This document shows positions 27,986-36,519 of a DNA stretch of 64,000 nt, piece after piece; position 1 is the stretch's first letter, and each line of letters begins with the position of its first letter. Location of the stretch: the NCBI RefSeq assembly GCF_021366795.1, contig NZ_JAHCPS010000001.1, positions 310,001 through 374,000 of the forward strand, given 5' to 3'. A program made the translations under genes and the position numbers. The notes under the pieces are model-generated. The model had not been told where the DNA came from. It saw only the letters and a program-made list of their open reading frames with translations, and searched no databases. Source of the DNA: Macrococcoides caseolyticum (lineage in GTDB: Bacteria; Bacillota; Bacilli; Staphylococcales; Staphylococcaceae).

Positions 27986-28849
27986 TCACTCCATATCTTT
28001 TCTGTAGGGCATTCCGCCTTGTGCACCTAAACCACCAACAGAAATACTTGCTGCTCGGTTTGCAAAATGTAAGGCATCACTTAGAGAACGCCCTTCACTT
28101 AATGCCACAGCGAAAGCACCATTAAATGTATCACCTGCACCAGTCGTATCCACAACTTCTGCTTTAATGCTCGGAATATTGATTAATTGATCATCAAAAT
28201 ACGTTGCACCTTGATCTCCAAGCGTAACAATCATTTGTTTAGGATATTCTGCAATCACACGCTCATAACCTTCACCAAACATATCTTTCACTTCTGTCTC
28301 ATTTGGTGTAAAGTATGAAACTTTTGATAATATCGCTTTATCCATTTCAATAAACGGTGCAGGATTATAAATTGTTGTAATCCCTTTTTCATATGCTTTC
28401 TCAATCACATGTTCTATTACAACTTTTGGAATTTCATTTTGTAATAAGATAATACTTTGTTCTGGCATTTCATCTATTACTTTATCAACGTGTTCAGTTG
28501 TTACTTTGCCATTTGCACTTGGTACAACAATGATTGAGTTATCATTATCCGCTAAAGTGATATGCGCTGTTCCACTAGCGCAATGTGTAATCGGTTCCAC
28601 ATTGTCTACAAAAACATGATTCTCTTTCAAATTATTTAATATCATTTCTCCAAAACTATCGTCACCAACACAACCAACCATATGAACACGCGCACCTAAA
28701 CGTGCAGCACTTACCGCCTGATTAGCGCCTTTCCCACCATTTGTCATAAAAAATGATTCTCCTAGAATCGTTTCACCTTTTTTAGGTAAACGACTTGCTT
28801 GGGTTACTAAATCGACAGACATACTACCGATAACATAAATATCTCTCAT
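27986..28849 (-). CDS. rbsK: ribokinase
   Basis: 287 residues. PfkB family: [16 protein letters not shown] near 38-53 and the catalytic [14 protein letters not shown] near 235-248. It phosphorylates ribose to ribose 5-phosphate. Slightly shorter than many ribokinases, but both signatures are intact. Its stop overlaps the rbsD region, so translation is coupled. Confidence 0.93.
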   Translation of the reverse strand: MRDIYVIGSMSVDLVTQASRLPKKGETILGESFFMTNGGKGANQAVSAARLGARVHMVGCVGDDSFGEMILNNLKENHVFVDNVEPITHCASGTAHITLADNDNSIIVVPSANGKVTTEHVDKVIDEMPEQSIILLQNEIPKVVIEHVIEKAYEKGITTIYNPAPFIEMDKAILSKVSYFTPNETEVKDMFGEGYERVIAEYPKQMIVTLGDQGATYFDDQLINIPSIKAEVVDTTGAGDTFNGAFAVALSEGRSLSDALHFANRAASISVGGLGAQGGMPYRKDME

Positions 28850-28851
28850 CT

Positions 28852-29814
28852 TTAAACACTCCTTGTACTGTTACGTTCTATTAAACTCACATCAACGATG
28901 ACATGTTGTTCGATTTCTTTATTCTGAATTAAATGGATTAAGTTAAGACACGCTACTTTACCTAAATAATAGGCAGGTTGTCTGACAGTTGAAATACTTG
29001 GATAATAGCTTTCACTTATTTGAATGTCATCAAAACCAATCACTTTGATATCTGCTGGAATAACATATCCATTACTCTGCAAAATACCCATTACTTGTAT
29101 CGCACACATATCATTACAGCAAATCACCCCATCAAAATGATGCGCTCTAATCCTATCAAGCAAATCCTTTTTTACATCTTTCACATGCATTACATCATAG
29201 TTAATAGACTGCTCTTTTAAAGTTTCACATGCCGTTTGAAATCTTTTATTAAACGAACTATATTCAGAACTTCCTGAAATCACAAGTACATGCTTACACC
29301 CTGCATCGATTAAACAATTTGCTTGTAACATTCCACCCTTTTGATGATCAGCTTCAACAGTAACGACACCTTCTTCAACACGATCAAGCATCACATGATG
29401 CATGCCATTAAATTTCTTTTTATCATCAGATAGCACTGATTGAAGTGAGGATGAAATAAAGCCAACACAATTGTTTAATTGAAATGTTTCAATGTAACTC
29501 ATTTCTTTATCTGGCTTTTGATCACTATTACCAATAATGATATGAAAGCCATGTTCTAAGGCCGTATCTTCAACACCACGTGCAACAAGTGTAAAGAACG
29601 GGTTGGTTATATCCGGTAATAATAAACCAATGATTTTCGATTGTTTATTATATAAAGACCTCGCTGTTTCATTCGGCTTGTAATTTAAAGATTCTATTGC
29701 GTTATTAATTTTTTTTAAAGTATCTTCGTGAACATAACCAGAATTATTAATTGCACGTGAAACTGTTGCAACAGAAACACCAGATTCACGTGCGACATCT
29801 TTAATAGTTGGCAT
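28852..29814 (-). CDS. rbsR: LacI-family ribose operon repressor
   Basis: 320 residues. N-terminal LacI helix-turn-helix TIKDVARESGVSVATVSRAI followed by the hinge and a periplasmic-binding-like domain (IGLLLPDITNPFFTLVARGV near 62-81, VIGFDDIQISESYYPSISTV near 270). First gene of rbsRKDACB, so it represses its own operon. An operator fitting LacI-family symmetry lies just upstream. Confidence 0.9.
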   Translation of the reverse strand: MPTIKDVARESGVSVATVSRAINNSGYVHEDTLKKINNAIESLNYKPNETARSLYNKQSKIIGLLLPDITNPFFTLVARGVEDTALEHGFHIIIGNSDQKPDKEMSYIETFQLNNCVGFISSSLQSVLSDDKKKFNGMHHVMLDRVEEGVVTVEADHQKGGMLQANCLIDAGCKHVLVISGSSEYSSFNKRFQTACETLKEQSINYDVMHVKDVKKDLLDRIRAHHFDGVICCNDMCAIQVMGILQSNGYVIPADIKVIGFDDIQISESYYPSISTVRQPAYYLGKVACLNLIHLIQNKEIEQHVIVDVSLIERNSTRSV

Positions 29815-29834
29815 TCTGTCACCTCCGGAAATAA

Positions 29835-29852
29835 TATGTAACCGATTACATA
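29835..29852. promoter_or_regulatory. RbsR-type operator
   Basis: TATGTAACCGATTACATA, an 18-bp palindrome with a central CG and two mismatched central positions, typical of LacI-family sites. It lies 21 bases upstream of the rbsR start, just downstream of the promoter. Confidence 0.75.
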
Positions 29853-29867
29853 CAGACTACCACGCGA

Positions 29868-29881
29868 AGAAAACGTTTGCA
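29868..29881. promoter_or_regulatory. cre (CcpA) site
   Basis: On the minus strand TGCAAACGTTTTCT matches the cre consensus TGWAARCGYTTWCA at most positions. It overlaps a possible -35 (TTGCAA), so carbon catabolite repression of the ribose operon is likely. Confidence 0.65.
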
Positions 29882-29910
29882 AGATAAAGTTTTTGAATAT
29901 TTCATGTACA

Positions 29911-29943
29911 AAAAAACATGACTGGAAATCATCCAATCATGTT
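29911..29943 (-). terminator. intrinsic terminator of serine protease gene
   Basis: AAACATGACTGG/CCAATCATGTTT stem with a T7 minus-strand tail. Confidence 0.82.
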
Positions 29944-29979
29944 TAATAAGCACACTTCGTATCAAATATAATACCAAAC

Positions 29980-30810
29980 TTAATATTTATATTTAAAGAT
30001 TAACTTTCTTACATTGCCTTTAATCGCAAAAGAACCACCAAGTTCGTATTTTGCCCATTTATTTTCATCATAGCCATCAACACGTTCACCATAAGTACGT
30101 ATACCTACAATTTGATGTTTGCTATTAACTAATGGAGAGCCAGAGTTGCCACCTCTTATTTTGTCTTTCATCATCAATTCTTTACCGTTAGTCGTATTTC
30201 TCAGGAAATATGAACGATACCAATATCTTTTAGTGCCCCAATACGATTTGTAGTATGGATAGGCAACTGAATAAAGTGGCGTTCCTTTTTTTAAACCATT
30301 AATATAACTTTCAGATGCAAACCTCATCGGTTGAACACTATTGGATAACTTTTTATATGTGTATAACAGCGCTAAATCGGCACCTTTTATCTTATATATT
30401 TTCTTTACTGCAAAGCTATAAGGCACATATGAACCATCACGATTCATTTGAAACGTTAAGTTTTTAGGACTTGTTGCCGTAAATCCTACCTTATCAATAA
30501 CGTGTGCATTCGTTAGGATTGTATAATCGTCAATCACAACGCCAGTACCCATCATCGGACCACCATTTGAGCTGTATAAATTTTTAATATAACCGACTGC
30601 TTTGTACTTCGAAGTATTTGAATGACCCGCTGGCTTTTCACCTAAAGAAGTATTAGGGATTTGTTTAGCGAGCATACCTCCAGCATACAAATTACTTTGC
30701 GTTTCACCATCGTAGTAATAACCTGTTTCAATTGCTTGTGTGCTTTTAGTAGCGCCAATTGTTGTCATTGATGATACTGCTAGTCCGATAACCATCATTT
30801 TTTTCAGCAT
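29980..30810 (-). CDS. secreted trypsin-like (S1B) serine endopeptidase
   Basis: 276 residues. Signal peptide of about 26 residues ending near STQA. The triad is visible in family order: His in ILTNAHVID near 109, Asp in GADLALLY near 148, and Ser in GGNSGSPLV near 222. This is the S1B group that includes V8 protease and the exfoliative toxins; the nucleophile context GNSGSPL is V8/Spl-like rather than the GNSGSG of exfoliative toxins. Very Tyr/Lys-rich. A propeptide is likely between the signal and the catalytic domain. Target unknown. Confidence 0.87.
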   Translation of the reverse strand: MLKKMMVIGLAVSSMTTIGATKSTQAIETGYYYDGETQSNLYAGGMLAKQIPNTSLGEKPAGHSNTSKYKAVGYIKNLYSSNGGPMMGTGVVIDDYTILTNAHVIDKVGFTATSPKNLTFQMNRDGSYVPYSFAVKKIYKIKGADLALLYTYKKLSNSVQPMRFASESYINGLKKGTPLYSVAYPYYKSYWGTKRYWYRSYFLRNTTNGKELMMKDKIRGGNSGSPLVNSKHQIVGIRTYGERVDGYDENKWAKYELGGSFAIKGNVRKLIFKYKY

Positions 30811-31027
30811 AGTTTGCTCTCCATCTTCTTATTAGAATATTGTTATTAATGATTAATACATAAATACCTTTACAATAAAAGGAATACTTACAATACTATA
30901 AATACTATATTGCGAAGGGTATAATACATTATTAAATATATATTATGTTGAAAATAAATTGTTTGCAATATTAAGTTGTAAAAAACATGATCAGATAACT
31001 GAATATCTAATCATGTTTTAAATGTTA
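30811..31027. other. protease upstream region
   Basis: Promoter region of the protease gene, AT-rich, plus the terminator at 30982-31019. No gene seen. Confidence 0.45.
30982..31019 (-). terminator. terminator downstream of phn/Ig fragment
   Basis: AAAACATGAT/ATCATGTTTT outer stem and AGATA/TATCT inner stem, with a T6 minus-strand tail. Outer arm resembles that of the 29911 terminator. Confidence 0.8.
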
Positions 31028-31279
31028 TTAAGAAACTTTAATCACTTTAGACTTACCTTTATAAACATAAACATACGCGTACTTCTCACCCTTACCAGTA
31101 ACTACTGTAGATTTCGAAGTTACTTTGTTAACCGTAGGCAGTTTTGGTGCAGTCTTATCGACAACCTTTACAGTTACGAGTGCACTCTTTTTCTTCTTGT
31201 AGTAAGTATAGAATGAAATCTTAGTTCCAGGCTTTTGTTTCTTAATCTTGATTGAGAACTTATTGCACTTACCCTCTAT
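31028..31279 (-). pseudogene. 3' fragment of an Ig-like surface-protein gene
   Basis: 83 codons open after a TGA, with no start. It reads as the end of one bacterial Ig-like repeat and a second one: FSIKIKKQKPGTKISFYTYY, then VKVVDKTAPKLPTVNKVTSK, then STVVTGKGEKYAYVYVYKGK and stop. The DKTAPKxPxVNKV linker is typical of staphylococcal Ig-like (Big_6 type) repeat proteins. It overlaps the phnE2 stop by 11 bases, so the phn cluster abuts a truncated surface-protein gene and may use that gene's terminator. Confidence 0.65.
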
Positions 31280-32102
31280 TCATCCCAACATTCTTTAATC
31301 GTGTTGAGATAAATTCTAATATAAATGCCACAACGAGTACCATGTATGTAATCATACCGACTTCATTTAAATCAAAGTAGAATGCACTTGCCATAAATAG
31401 CTCATATCCAATTCCTCCTGCACCTGCTGCTGCACCCATCGCAACAGCAACGCCGAAGTTAATTTCAAAGCGTAAGAATGTCCAGCTGATTAAATAGCTC
31501 ATCGTGCTTGGTATGACTGCCGAGAATACAATATGCCACCAGTTGGCACCACTTGCTTTCAATGCTTCAATGGTATCATTGTCTACTTCTTCAAATGCTT
31601 CTGAGTATGCTTTAACTAAATACGCGATACTATGGAACATCATCCCGATGACTGCTGCAATTGATCCTAATCCTGCTGATATCGCAAAGATTAACACCCA
31701 TAACACGGTTGGCACTGCTCTAATTACTGCAATAAATACTTTAATACCATTAGATATCCACTGATTGGATAGGTTCTTCGATGCGCCAAGTGCTAGGAAT
31801 AACGATATCACTGCACCTAATATTGTTGATAGAAATGCCAGTGATACGGTCTTCATCACTTGTATGAATGCATCTCCAAATGTTGTTGATGATAATGCTG
31901 GCATTAAGAACATTTGCTTTAAGTTCTCAAGTGTCGTCGGAATTGCTGTCTTAAAATCAACGCCTTTATAGTCAAGCAGCATAAATCCAATCACTGTAAA
32001 TAATGATAAGAATATCACTGCGCCGCGTGTTGCGATATTGCGTCTGTTCAGCTTTGTTATTTTGATTTTCCCTTTGCTGTTCGTATCGACATATTGTGAC
32101 AT
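31269..32102 (-). CDS. phnE2: phosphonate ABC transporter permease
   Basis: 277 residues with six hydrophobic segments and the ABC permease EAA-type loop (EALKASGANWWHIVFSAVIP near 185-204). It is the second of two tandem PhnE proteins. Its start overlaps the phnE1 stop by one base. Last intact gene of the cluster. Confidence 0.88.
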   Translation of the reverse strand: MSQYVDTNSKGKIKITKLNRRNIATRGAVIFLSLFTVIGFMLLDYKGVDFKTAIPTTLENLKQMFLMPALSSTTFGDAFIQVMKTVSLAFLSTILGAVISLFLALGASKNLSNQWISNGIKVFIAVIRAVPTVLWVLIFAISAGLGSIAAVIGMMFHSIAYLVKAYSEAFEEVDNDTIEALKASGANWWHIVFSAVIPSTMSYLISWTFLRFEINFGVAVAMGAAAGAGGIGYELFMASAFYFDLNEVGMITYMVLVVAFILEFISTRLKNVGMNRG

Positions 32103-32917
32103 TATAGCATCTCCCTTCTTAATGCATTCGAGATTAATTCAATCACAATCACTGTAATGACGATGGATAACGTAATAAGCGTTACCATTTCATAGTCCAT
32201 TCGTTTGTAATACATATCAAATAAGTAACCAATTCCTGATCCCGTTAGTATCCCAATAAGTGTCGAGCTTCGAATATTTGTTTCTATCATAAATAGTATC
32301 CAGCTAATCATTTGGGGTAAACTTTCTGGTATTACAGCTTTACTCACCGTTTGAAAATAGGTTGCACCTGTAGCGGTTAATGCTTCTACCGTTTCTTTAC
32401 TTGATTCATCGATTGTTTCGATAAACGCACGCACTAAAAAGCCAAATGTCGCAAAGAATAATGCTAAGTATCCTGTCACTGCATTCTGTCCAAAGCTAAT
32501 CACTAATACAAGTGCCCATGCAACGATTGGGATATTACGAAATACCGATGCAATGATTCTTGCAATGGTAGCGAGTATGCGATTGACTTGTGTTGCGCGT
32601 GATCCCATTAATGCAAATAGTATCGCAAACACACTTGCTGTTGTCGTTGAAATTACCGATAAGATAATCGTTTCCCATAATACTTTAAGGACTTTCGGTA
32701 ACTTCTCAAGTGTATGTGCACTAAAGAACATATTCTCAATCATCCATGCTGCTGCAAGTGGCAACGTCTTAAAGCCATCGATATGATTGTATTCACTAAA
32801 TAAACTTGCACCATATGTAATCACAAGCAGTATGAAGATGACTGCTGCGATTCTCATATTCTTCTTACGAAAATAATTGATTTGATGCATATGCTCCGTT
32901 TGATTCATTCTTTTCAC
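32102..32917 (-). CDS. phnE1: phosphonate ABC transporter permease
   Basis: 271 residues, six hydrophobic segments, EAA loop EALTATGATYFQTVSKAVIP near 183-202. It pairs with phnE2 to form a heterodimeric channel, as in other phosphonate and phosphite importers. Directly follows phnC. Confidence 0.88.
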   Translation of the reverse strand: MKRMNQTEHMHQINYFRKKNMRIAAVIFILLVITYGASLFSEYNHIDGFKTLPLAAAWMIENMFFSAHTLEKLPKVLKVLWETIILSVISTTTASVFAILFALMGSRATQVNRILATIARIIASVFRNIPIVAWALVLVISFGQNAVTGYLALFFATFGFLVRAFIETIDESSKETVEALTATGATYFQTVSKAVIPESLPQMISWILFMIETNIRSSTLIGILTGSGIGYLFDMYYKRMDYEMVTLITLSIVITVIVIELISNALRREML

Positions 32918-33793
32918 CTACTCCGTAATTAAATCATCTGCTTCAGTGCCATAAATCTTTTGAATTACTTGATTATCCAATCCTTCTGGTTTCCCGTCAT
33001 ATACGATTTCTCCAGCATTGAGCCCAATAATTCTATCCGAATACTTCTTCGCAACATCGACTTGATGCAGATTGACAATACAAGTGATCCCCATTTCTTC
33101 AGTAATGCGTTTTAAATGGTCCATAATCACTTTAGACGCGCTAGGGTCAAGTGAGGCAATTGGTTCATCACAAAGAATCAGTTTTGGTTCCTGCACTAAT
33201 GCTCTGGCAATCCCCACTCTTTGTTTTTGTCCCCCTGATAATTCATCACAGCGTTTATAAATATGTTCACCGATACCTAACTGATTGATAATGTCTACAG
33301 CGTTCTTCTTCTCCGCTTCCGTGTAAATATTAAATACACCCTGGAATGTTGATTTATGTCCAAATCTGCCGTGTAAGACATTTTCAAATACTGATAAGCG
33401 ATTCACCAGATTATAATGCTGGAAGATCATCCCGATTTCGGCACGTGTCTTACGTAAATCTTTTTTATTTAATTGATTAATCACGACATCGTTGAACTGG
33501 ATCGTTCCTTTATCGATTTCAATCATTCTGTTTATTGTTCTAAGTAGAGTGGATTTCCCGGCACCACTTGGTCCAATGATTGAGATAAATTCACCAGCAT
33601 GTACGTCAAAGTTAATATCCTTTAATATCATCTTTTGTTTGTTGTATGATTTATATACTTTACTGAGTGATAAAATTTGTTCACCGAATGTTTTAACTGC
33701 TTCCTGTTTGGGTGCTTCCTGCACAGATAAATCAAATACAAATACATCATTGTTCTGTTGTGTATTTACTTTCCCATTTGTTTTCGTGATCAT
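32918..33793 (-). CDS. phnC: phosphonate ABC transporter ATP-binding protein
   Basis: 291 residues. Walker A GPSGAGKST near 75, signature LSGGQKQRVGIARAL near 183, Walker B LILCDEPIASLDP. The first 40 residues (up to the first conserved strand ILSLSKVYKSY) are an extra N-terminal extension compared with usual PhnC; the ATG has TTAGGAGG upstream, so the extension is probably translated. Confidence 0.9.
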   Translation of the reverse strand: MITKTNGKVNTQQNNDVFVFDLSVQEAPKQEAVKTFGEQILSLSKVYKSYNKQKMILKDINFDVHAGEFISIIGPSGAGKSTLLRTINRMIEIDKGTIQFNDVVINQLNKKDLRKTRAEIGMIFQHYNLVNRLSVFENVLHGRFGHKSTFQGVFNIYTEAEKKNAVDIINQLGIGEHIYKRCDELSGGQKQRVGIARALVQEPKLILCDEPIASLDPSASKVIMDHLKRITEEMGITCIVNLHQVDVAKKYSDRIIGLNAGEIVYDGKPEGLDNQVIQKIYGTEADDLITE

Positions 33794-33810
33794 TTTAGTC
33801 CTCCTAATAA

Positions 33811-33848
33811 AAAATAGTGGGTTAGGACTTTCGTCTCAATCCCACTAT
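33811..33848 (-). terminator. intercistronic hairpin between phnD and phnC
   Basis: AATAGTGGG/CCCACTATT stem with a long loop and a T6 tail on the minus strand. Partial termination here would give more PhnD than PhnC/E. Confidence 0.75.
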
Positions 33849-33861
33849 TCAATAGTCACTA

Positions 33862-34911
33862 TTATTTACCTAAATTTCTGATTTCATCGAACCATTTGTC
33901 ATCTACTTCAACAAATTTTTCTTTATCTGTTTTCTTGAATAATCCTGATTCTTCAGAGTCCTCAGGTAAGAAGATTGATTTGTCATTTGCGATTTTTTCA
34001 CTTGTTAATTCTTTCTTGATTTTCGCAATTTCATCTTCTGATAATGTTTCTTTGTTTACTACGAATGGTGCGTTTAATACTGGTGTAGAAGAAAGAATAC
34101 CAAATTCTTTACCAGCATATTGTGTGAATGGTGCTTCAGCGCCTTCTTTTACTTTGTAGATTGCGCCAGCTTTATTTTCGTCACCTGATTTTAATTCAAT
34201 GTAGTTGCTTATACATGTATCACAGAAAGCTGCAACGTCAGCGCGCCCTGCAATTAAGTTCACCGCTGAACCTTGGTGTGAATCTCCAAATAATACTTCT
34301 TTGAATAATCCGCCACCTTCAGTTAAATCTTCTGCTTTTAAGTCTTTGTATTTATCTTGTTCAGCAAAGTGCTTCACTAAGATTGATGATGGTACTTTAA
34401 ATCCTGAAGTTGATGAAGGTGAAACGAAACTCATCTTCTTACCTTCAAATTTATCTAATGAATATTTACCTTTACCTTCTTCGTATTGACTCATGTTTTC
34501 TGGTGTTGCTGCAAACCAGCTGTAGTATAATGCGTCATCTTTTGTTCCAGATGGTCCACTTGGTACAACAAGTGGTTCAACATTTTTACTCTTATCTCTT
34601 GCTTGAATGTAACCTTCAGCACCCATGAATGCTGCATTGGCTTTACCATTAGCAATTGTTTCAATCGCAATCGCATAATCCGTTGTTAATTTGTGTTCTA
34701 CTTTCTTTCCTGTCGCTTGCTCGAATACTTTACCAATCGCATCACGAGCGCCTTTTAAATCTTTACCAGATTCATTTGGATACCAGACAATTATAAATTT
34801 ATCACTGCCTGTTTTCTTGGCGTCTTTCTTTTCTCCTTTAGATGAATCTCCACATGCTGCAAGTGTTACCGTTAAGATTAAAACTAAAAGTGATGCTATC
34901 AATTTTCTCAT
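33862..34911 (-). CDS. phnD: phosphonate-binding lipoprotein
   Basis: 349 residues. Lipobox LAAC (Cys20). PhnD-type binding protein: FIIVWYPNESGKDLKGARDAIG, NAAFMGAEGYIQA near 100, SPSSTSGFKVPSSIL near 165 and FGDSHQGSAVNLIAGRADVAAFCD near 205. Captures phosphonates at the membrane surface for PhnCE. Confidence 0.92.
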   Translation of the reverse strand: MRKLIASLLVLILTVTLAACGDSSKGEKKDAKKTGSDKFIIVWYPNESGKDLKGARDAIGKVFEQATGKKVEHKLTTDYAIAIETIANGKANAAFMGAEGYIQARDKSKNVEPLVVPSGPSGTKDDALYYSWFAATPENMSQYEEGKGKYSLDKFEGKKMSFVSPSSTSGFKVPSSILVKHFAEQDKYKDLKAEDLTEGGGLFKEVLFGDSHQGSAVNLIAGRADVAAFCDTCISNYIELKSGDENKAGAIYKVKEGAEAPFTQYAGKEFGILSSTPVLNAPFVVNKETLSEDEIAKIKKELTSEKIANDKSIFLPEDSEESGLFKKTDKEKFVEVDDKWFDEIRNLGK

Positions 34912-35018
34912 GCTTACAAGCTCCTTTTCCTTTTATACGTTTATTAAAGCATATTTACTTGAATAAAATATTCATTTTACAAAGTATTAAGTAAACATTT
35001 ACATTCTTTAACGAAAAT

Positions 35019-35828
35019 TCATAACAACTCAAAATTACTTAATGTTGTCGTATGATAGCCCAGTGGATAACGTGCACCGAATGTCCCGTGATAGTCAGAA
35101 CCCCCTGTTTCGATTAGGTGATAATGCTGGACGATTTCATGGCATCTTCTGATATCTTGTTCACTATGATCGTAGTGCCATGTCTCAATCCCATCTATCG
35201 CCTTTGGATTCATCGATAATAATTCCTGGATAAGGTCATAGGAATCTAATTGGCCGGGATGCGCGATAATCACTTTACCATTATCGTGTTTGATGGCCTG
35301 TATTGCATCATTTACATCTACATACTTAATATCGCCTGCAGCAATCCCTTTCTGCTTAAAGAGCTTTTTGTATAGACTTTGATATGCTGGATCATCATAA
35401 GGCAGTTGAATAAGTGCATGCATAATATGCTGCTTATATAAAGGTAACGTCTTGATACGTCTATTAATCATCTCACGATTAACGGTATAGCCAGCTTGCT
35501 CAATTTGTTCAAGCTGCCATAAAGAATGATTGTGTCTTCGTTCAAGTAACGGTTGTGTGAGTGCTGTAATATGCGCTGCAGATGTATAGTTATAACCTAA
35601 TACATGGACTTTTCGTTGACGCTTAAAGTCATACGCAGATATTTCTATACCAGGGATTAACGTGATACCGTATTGACTGGCAAGTGGTAAAGCACGTGCA
35701 TACGTCTCTGTCGTATCATGATCAACAAACGACAAAATTTTTATCCCACGGTTGGATGCTTCTTTTAATATTTCTTCTATCGAATCTTTACCGTCTGAAA
35801 TATGACTATGTACGTGTAAATCAATCAT
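35019..35828 (-). CDS. PHP-domain phosphodiesterase of the C-P lyase pathway (PhnPP-like)
   Basis: 269 residues from ATG 35828, with AAAGGGTG 6 bases upstream and an 8-base overlap with phnL. PHP metal-binding motifs: DLHVHSHISDG at residues 3-13, FVDHDT near 34, GIEIS near 61, HVLGYNY, and the late GSDYHGTF. A PHP protein called PhnPP hydrolyses 5-phosphoribose 1,2-cyclic phosphate in Eggerthella lenta C-P lyase operons; here no PhnP (metallo-lactamase type) is present, so this protein very likely fills that step. The assignment rests on context plus the PHP fold. Confidence 0.78.
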   Translation of the reverse strand: MIDLHVHSHISDGKDSIEEILKEASNRGIKILSFVDHDTTETYARALPLASQYGITLIPGIEISAYDFKRQRKVHVLGYNYTSAAHITALTQPLLERRHNHSLWQLEQIEQAGYTVNREMINRRIKTLPLYKQHIMHALIQLPYDDPAYQSLYKKLFKQKGIAAGDIKYVDVNDAIQAIKHDNGKVIIAHPGQLDSYDLIQELLSMNPKAIDGIETWHYDHSEQDIRRCHEIVQHYHLIETGGSDYHGTFGARYPLGYHTTTLSNFELL

Positions 35829-36519
35829 GTGTATCACCCTTTACTACAGCTTGCATATCAAACACGTCATCACACAAGCCTTCCATAAATTCCAGGTCAT
35901 GAAATATTCCGATTAATGTCGTCTTGTTTGCTTTTAGTCGTTCGATTGCTTCTCTAACCTTAAGCTTTGAAGCGTTATCCAGTGATGCGGTCGGTTCATC
36001 TAATAATAACAGCACAGGTTCTTTCACAACTGCGCGTGCAATATTAAGACGTAGTTTCTCACCACCACTCATTGTGTTCGGATAGTTATCAAATAATGTT
36101 TCATCTATACCGAAATGCTTTAACGTACGTATTGCTTTATCTTTAGCAACGTCATACGGGACATTCATTTCAAGTTGGGCATTAATCACAATATCCAGGA
36201 CGCTCGTTCTTGGCATCACCTGAAGAAACTGCGACACATAACCGATATCATGCTTTCTAATATGCATCATTGTACGTTCATCACATGTTGCCAGATCTAC
36301 CGTACCCAGTTGTGCTGATTCGAACAGAATACGCCCGGAAGTTGGTGTATAGGTTCTGTAAATACATTTAAGTATCGTTGATTTACCGCTACCACTCTTC
36401 CCGATAATCCCTAGAAACTGACCTTTTTCTACGTTAAAACTGATATCCTGAATCCCTTCTATCTGTTTATTCAAATGATGGATTTCAAACGATTTACATA
36501 ATTGATTAACCTTCAGCAT
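35821..36519 (-). CDS. phnL: C-P lyase ABC-type subunit
   Basis: 232 residues from ATG 36519 (GAGGTG 6 bases upstream). ABC protein: Walker A GKSGSGKST near 37, YVSQFLQVMPRTSVLDIV, signature MSGGEKLRLNIARAV, Walker B LLLDEPTASLD. PhnL is an ABC-type subunit acting with PhnGHIJKM. Overlaps phnM end by 14 bases. Confidence 0.92.
   Translation of the reverse strand: MLKVNQLCKSFEIHHLNKQIEGIQDISFNVEKGQFLGIIGKSGSGKSTILKCIYRTYTPTSGRILFESAQLGTVDLATCDERTMMHIRKHDIGYVSQFLQVMPRTSVLDIVINAQLEMNVPYDVAKDKAIRTLKHFGIDETLFDNYPNTMSGGEKLRLNIARAVVKEPVLLLLDEPTASLDNASKLKVREAIERLKANKTTLIGIFHDLEFMEGLCDDVFDMQAVVKGDTHD

Noticed and set aside
31022-31216. 64-codon plus-strand frame
   Set aside because: It is the antisense of the Ig-like fragment, which has clear repeat-protein homology on the minus strand.
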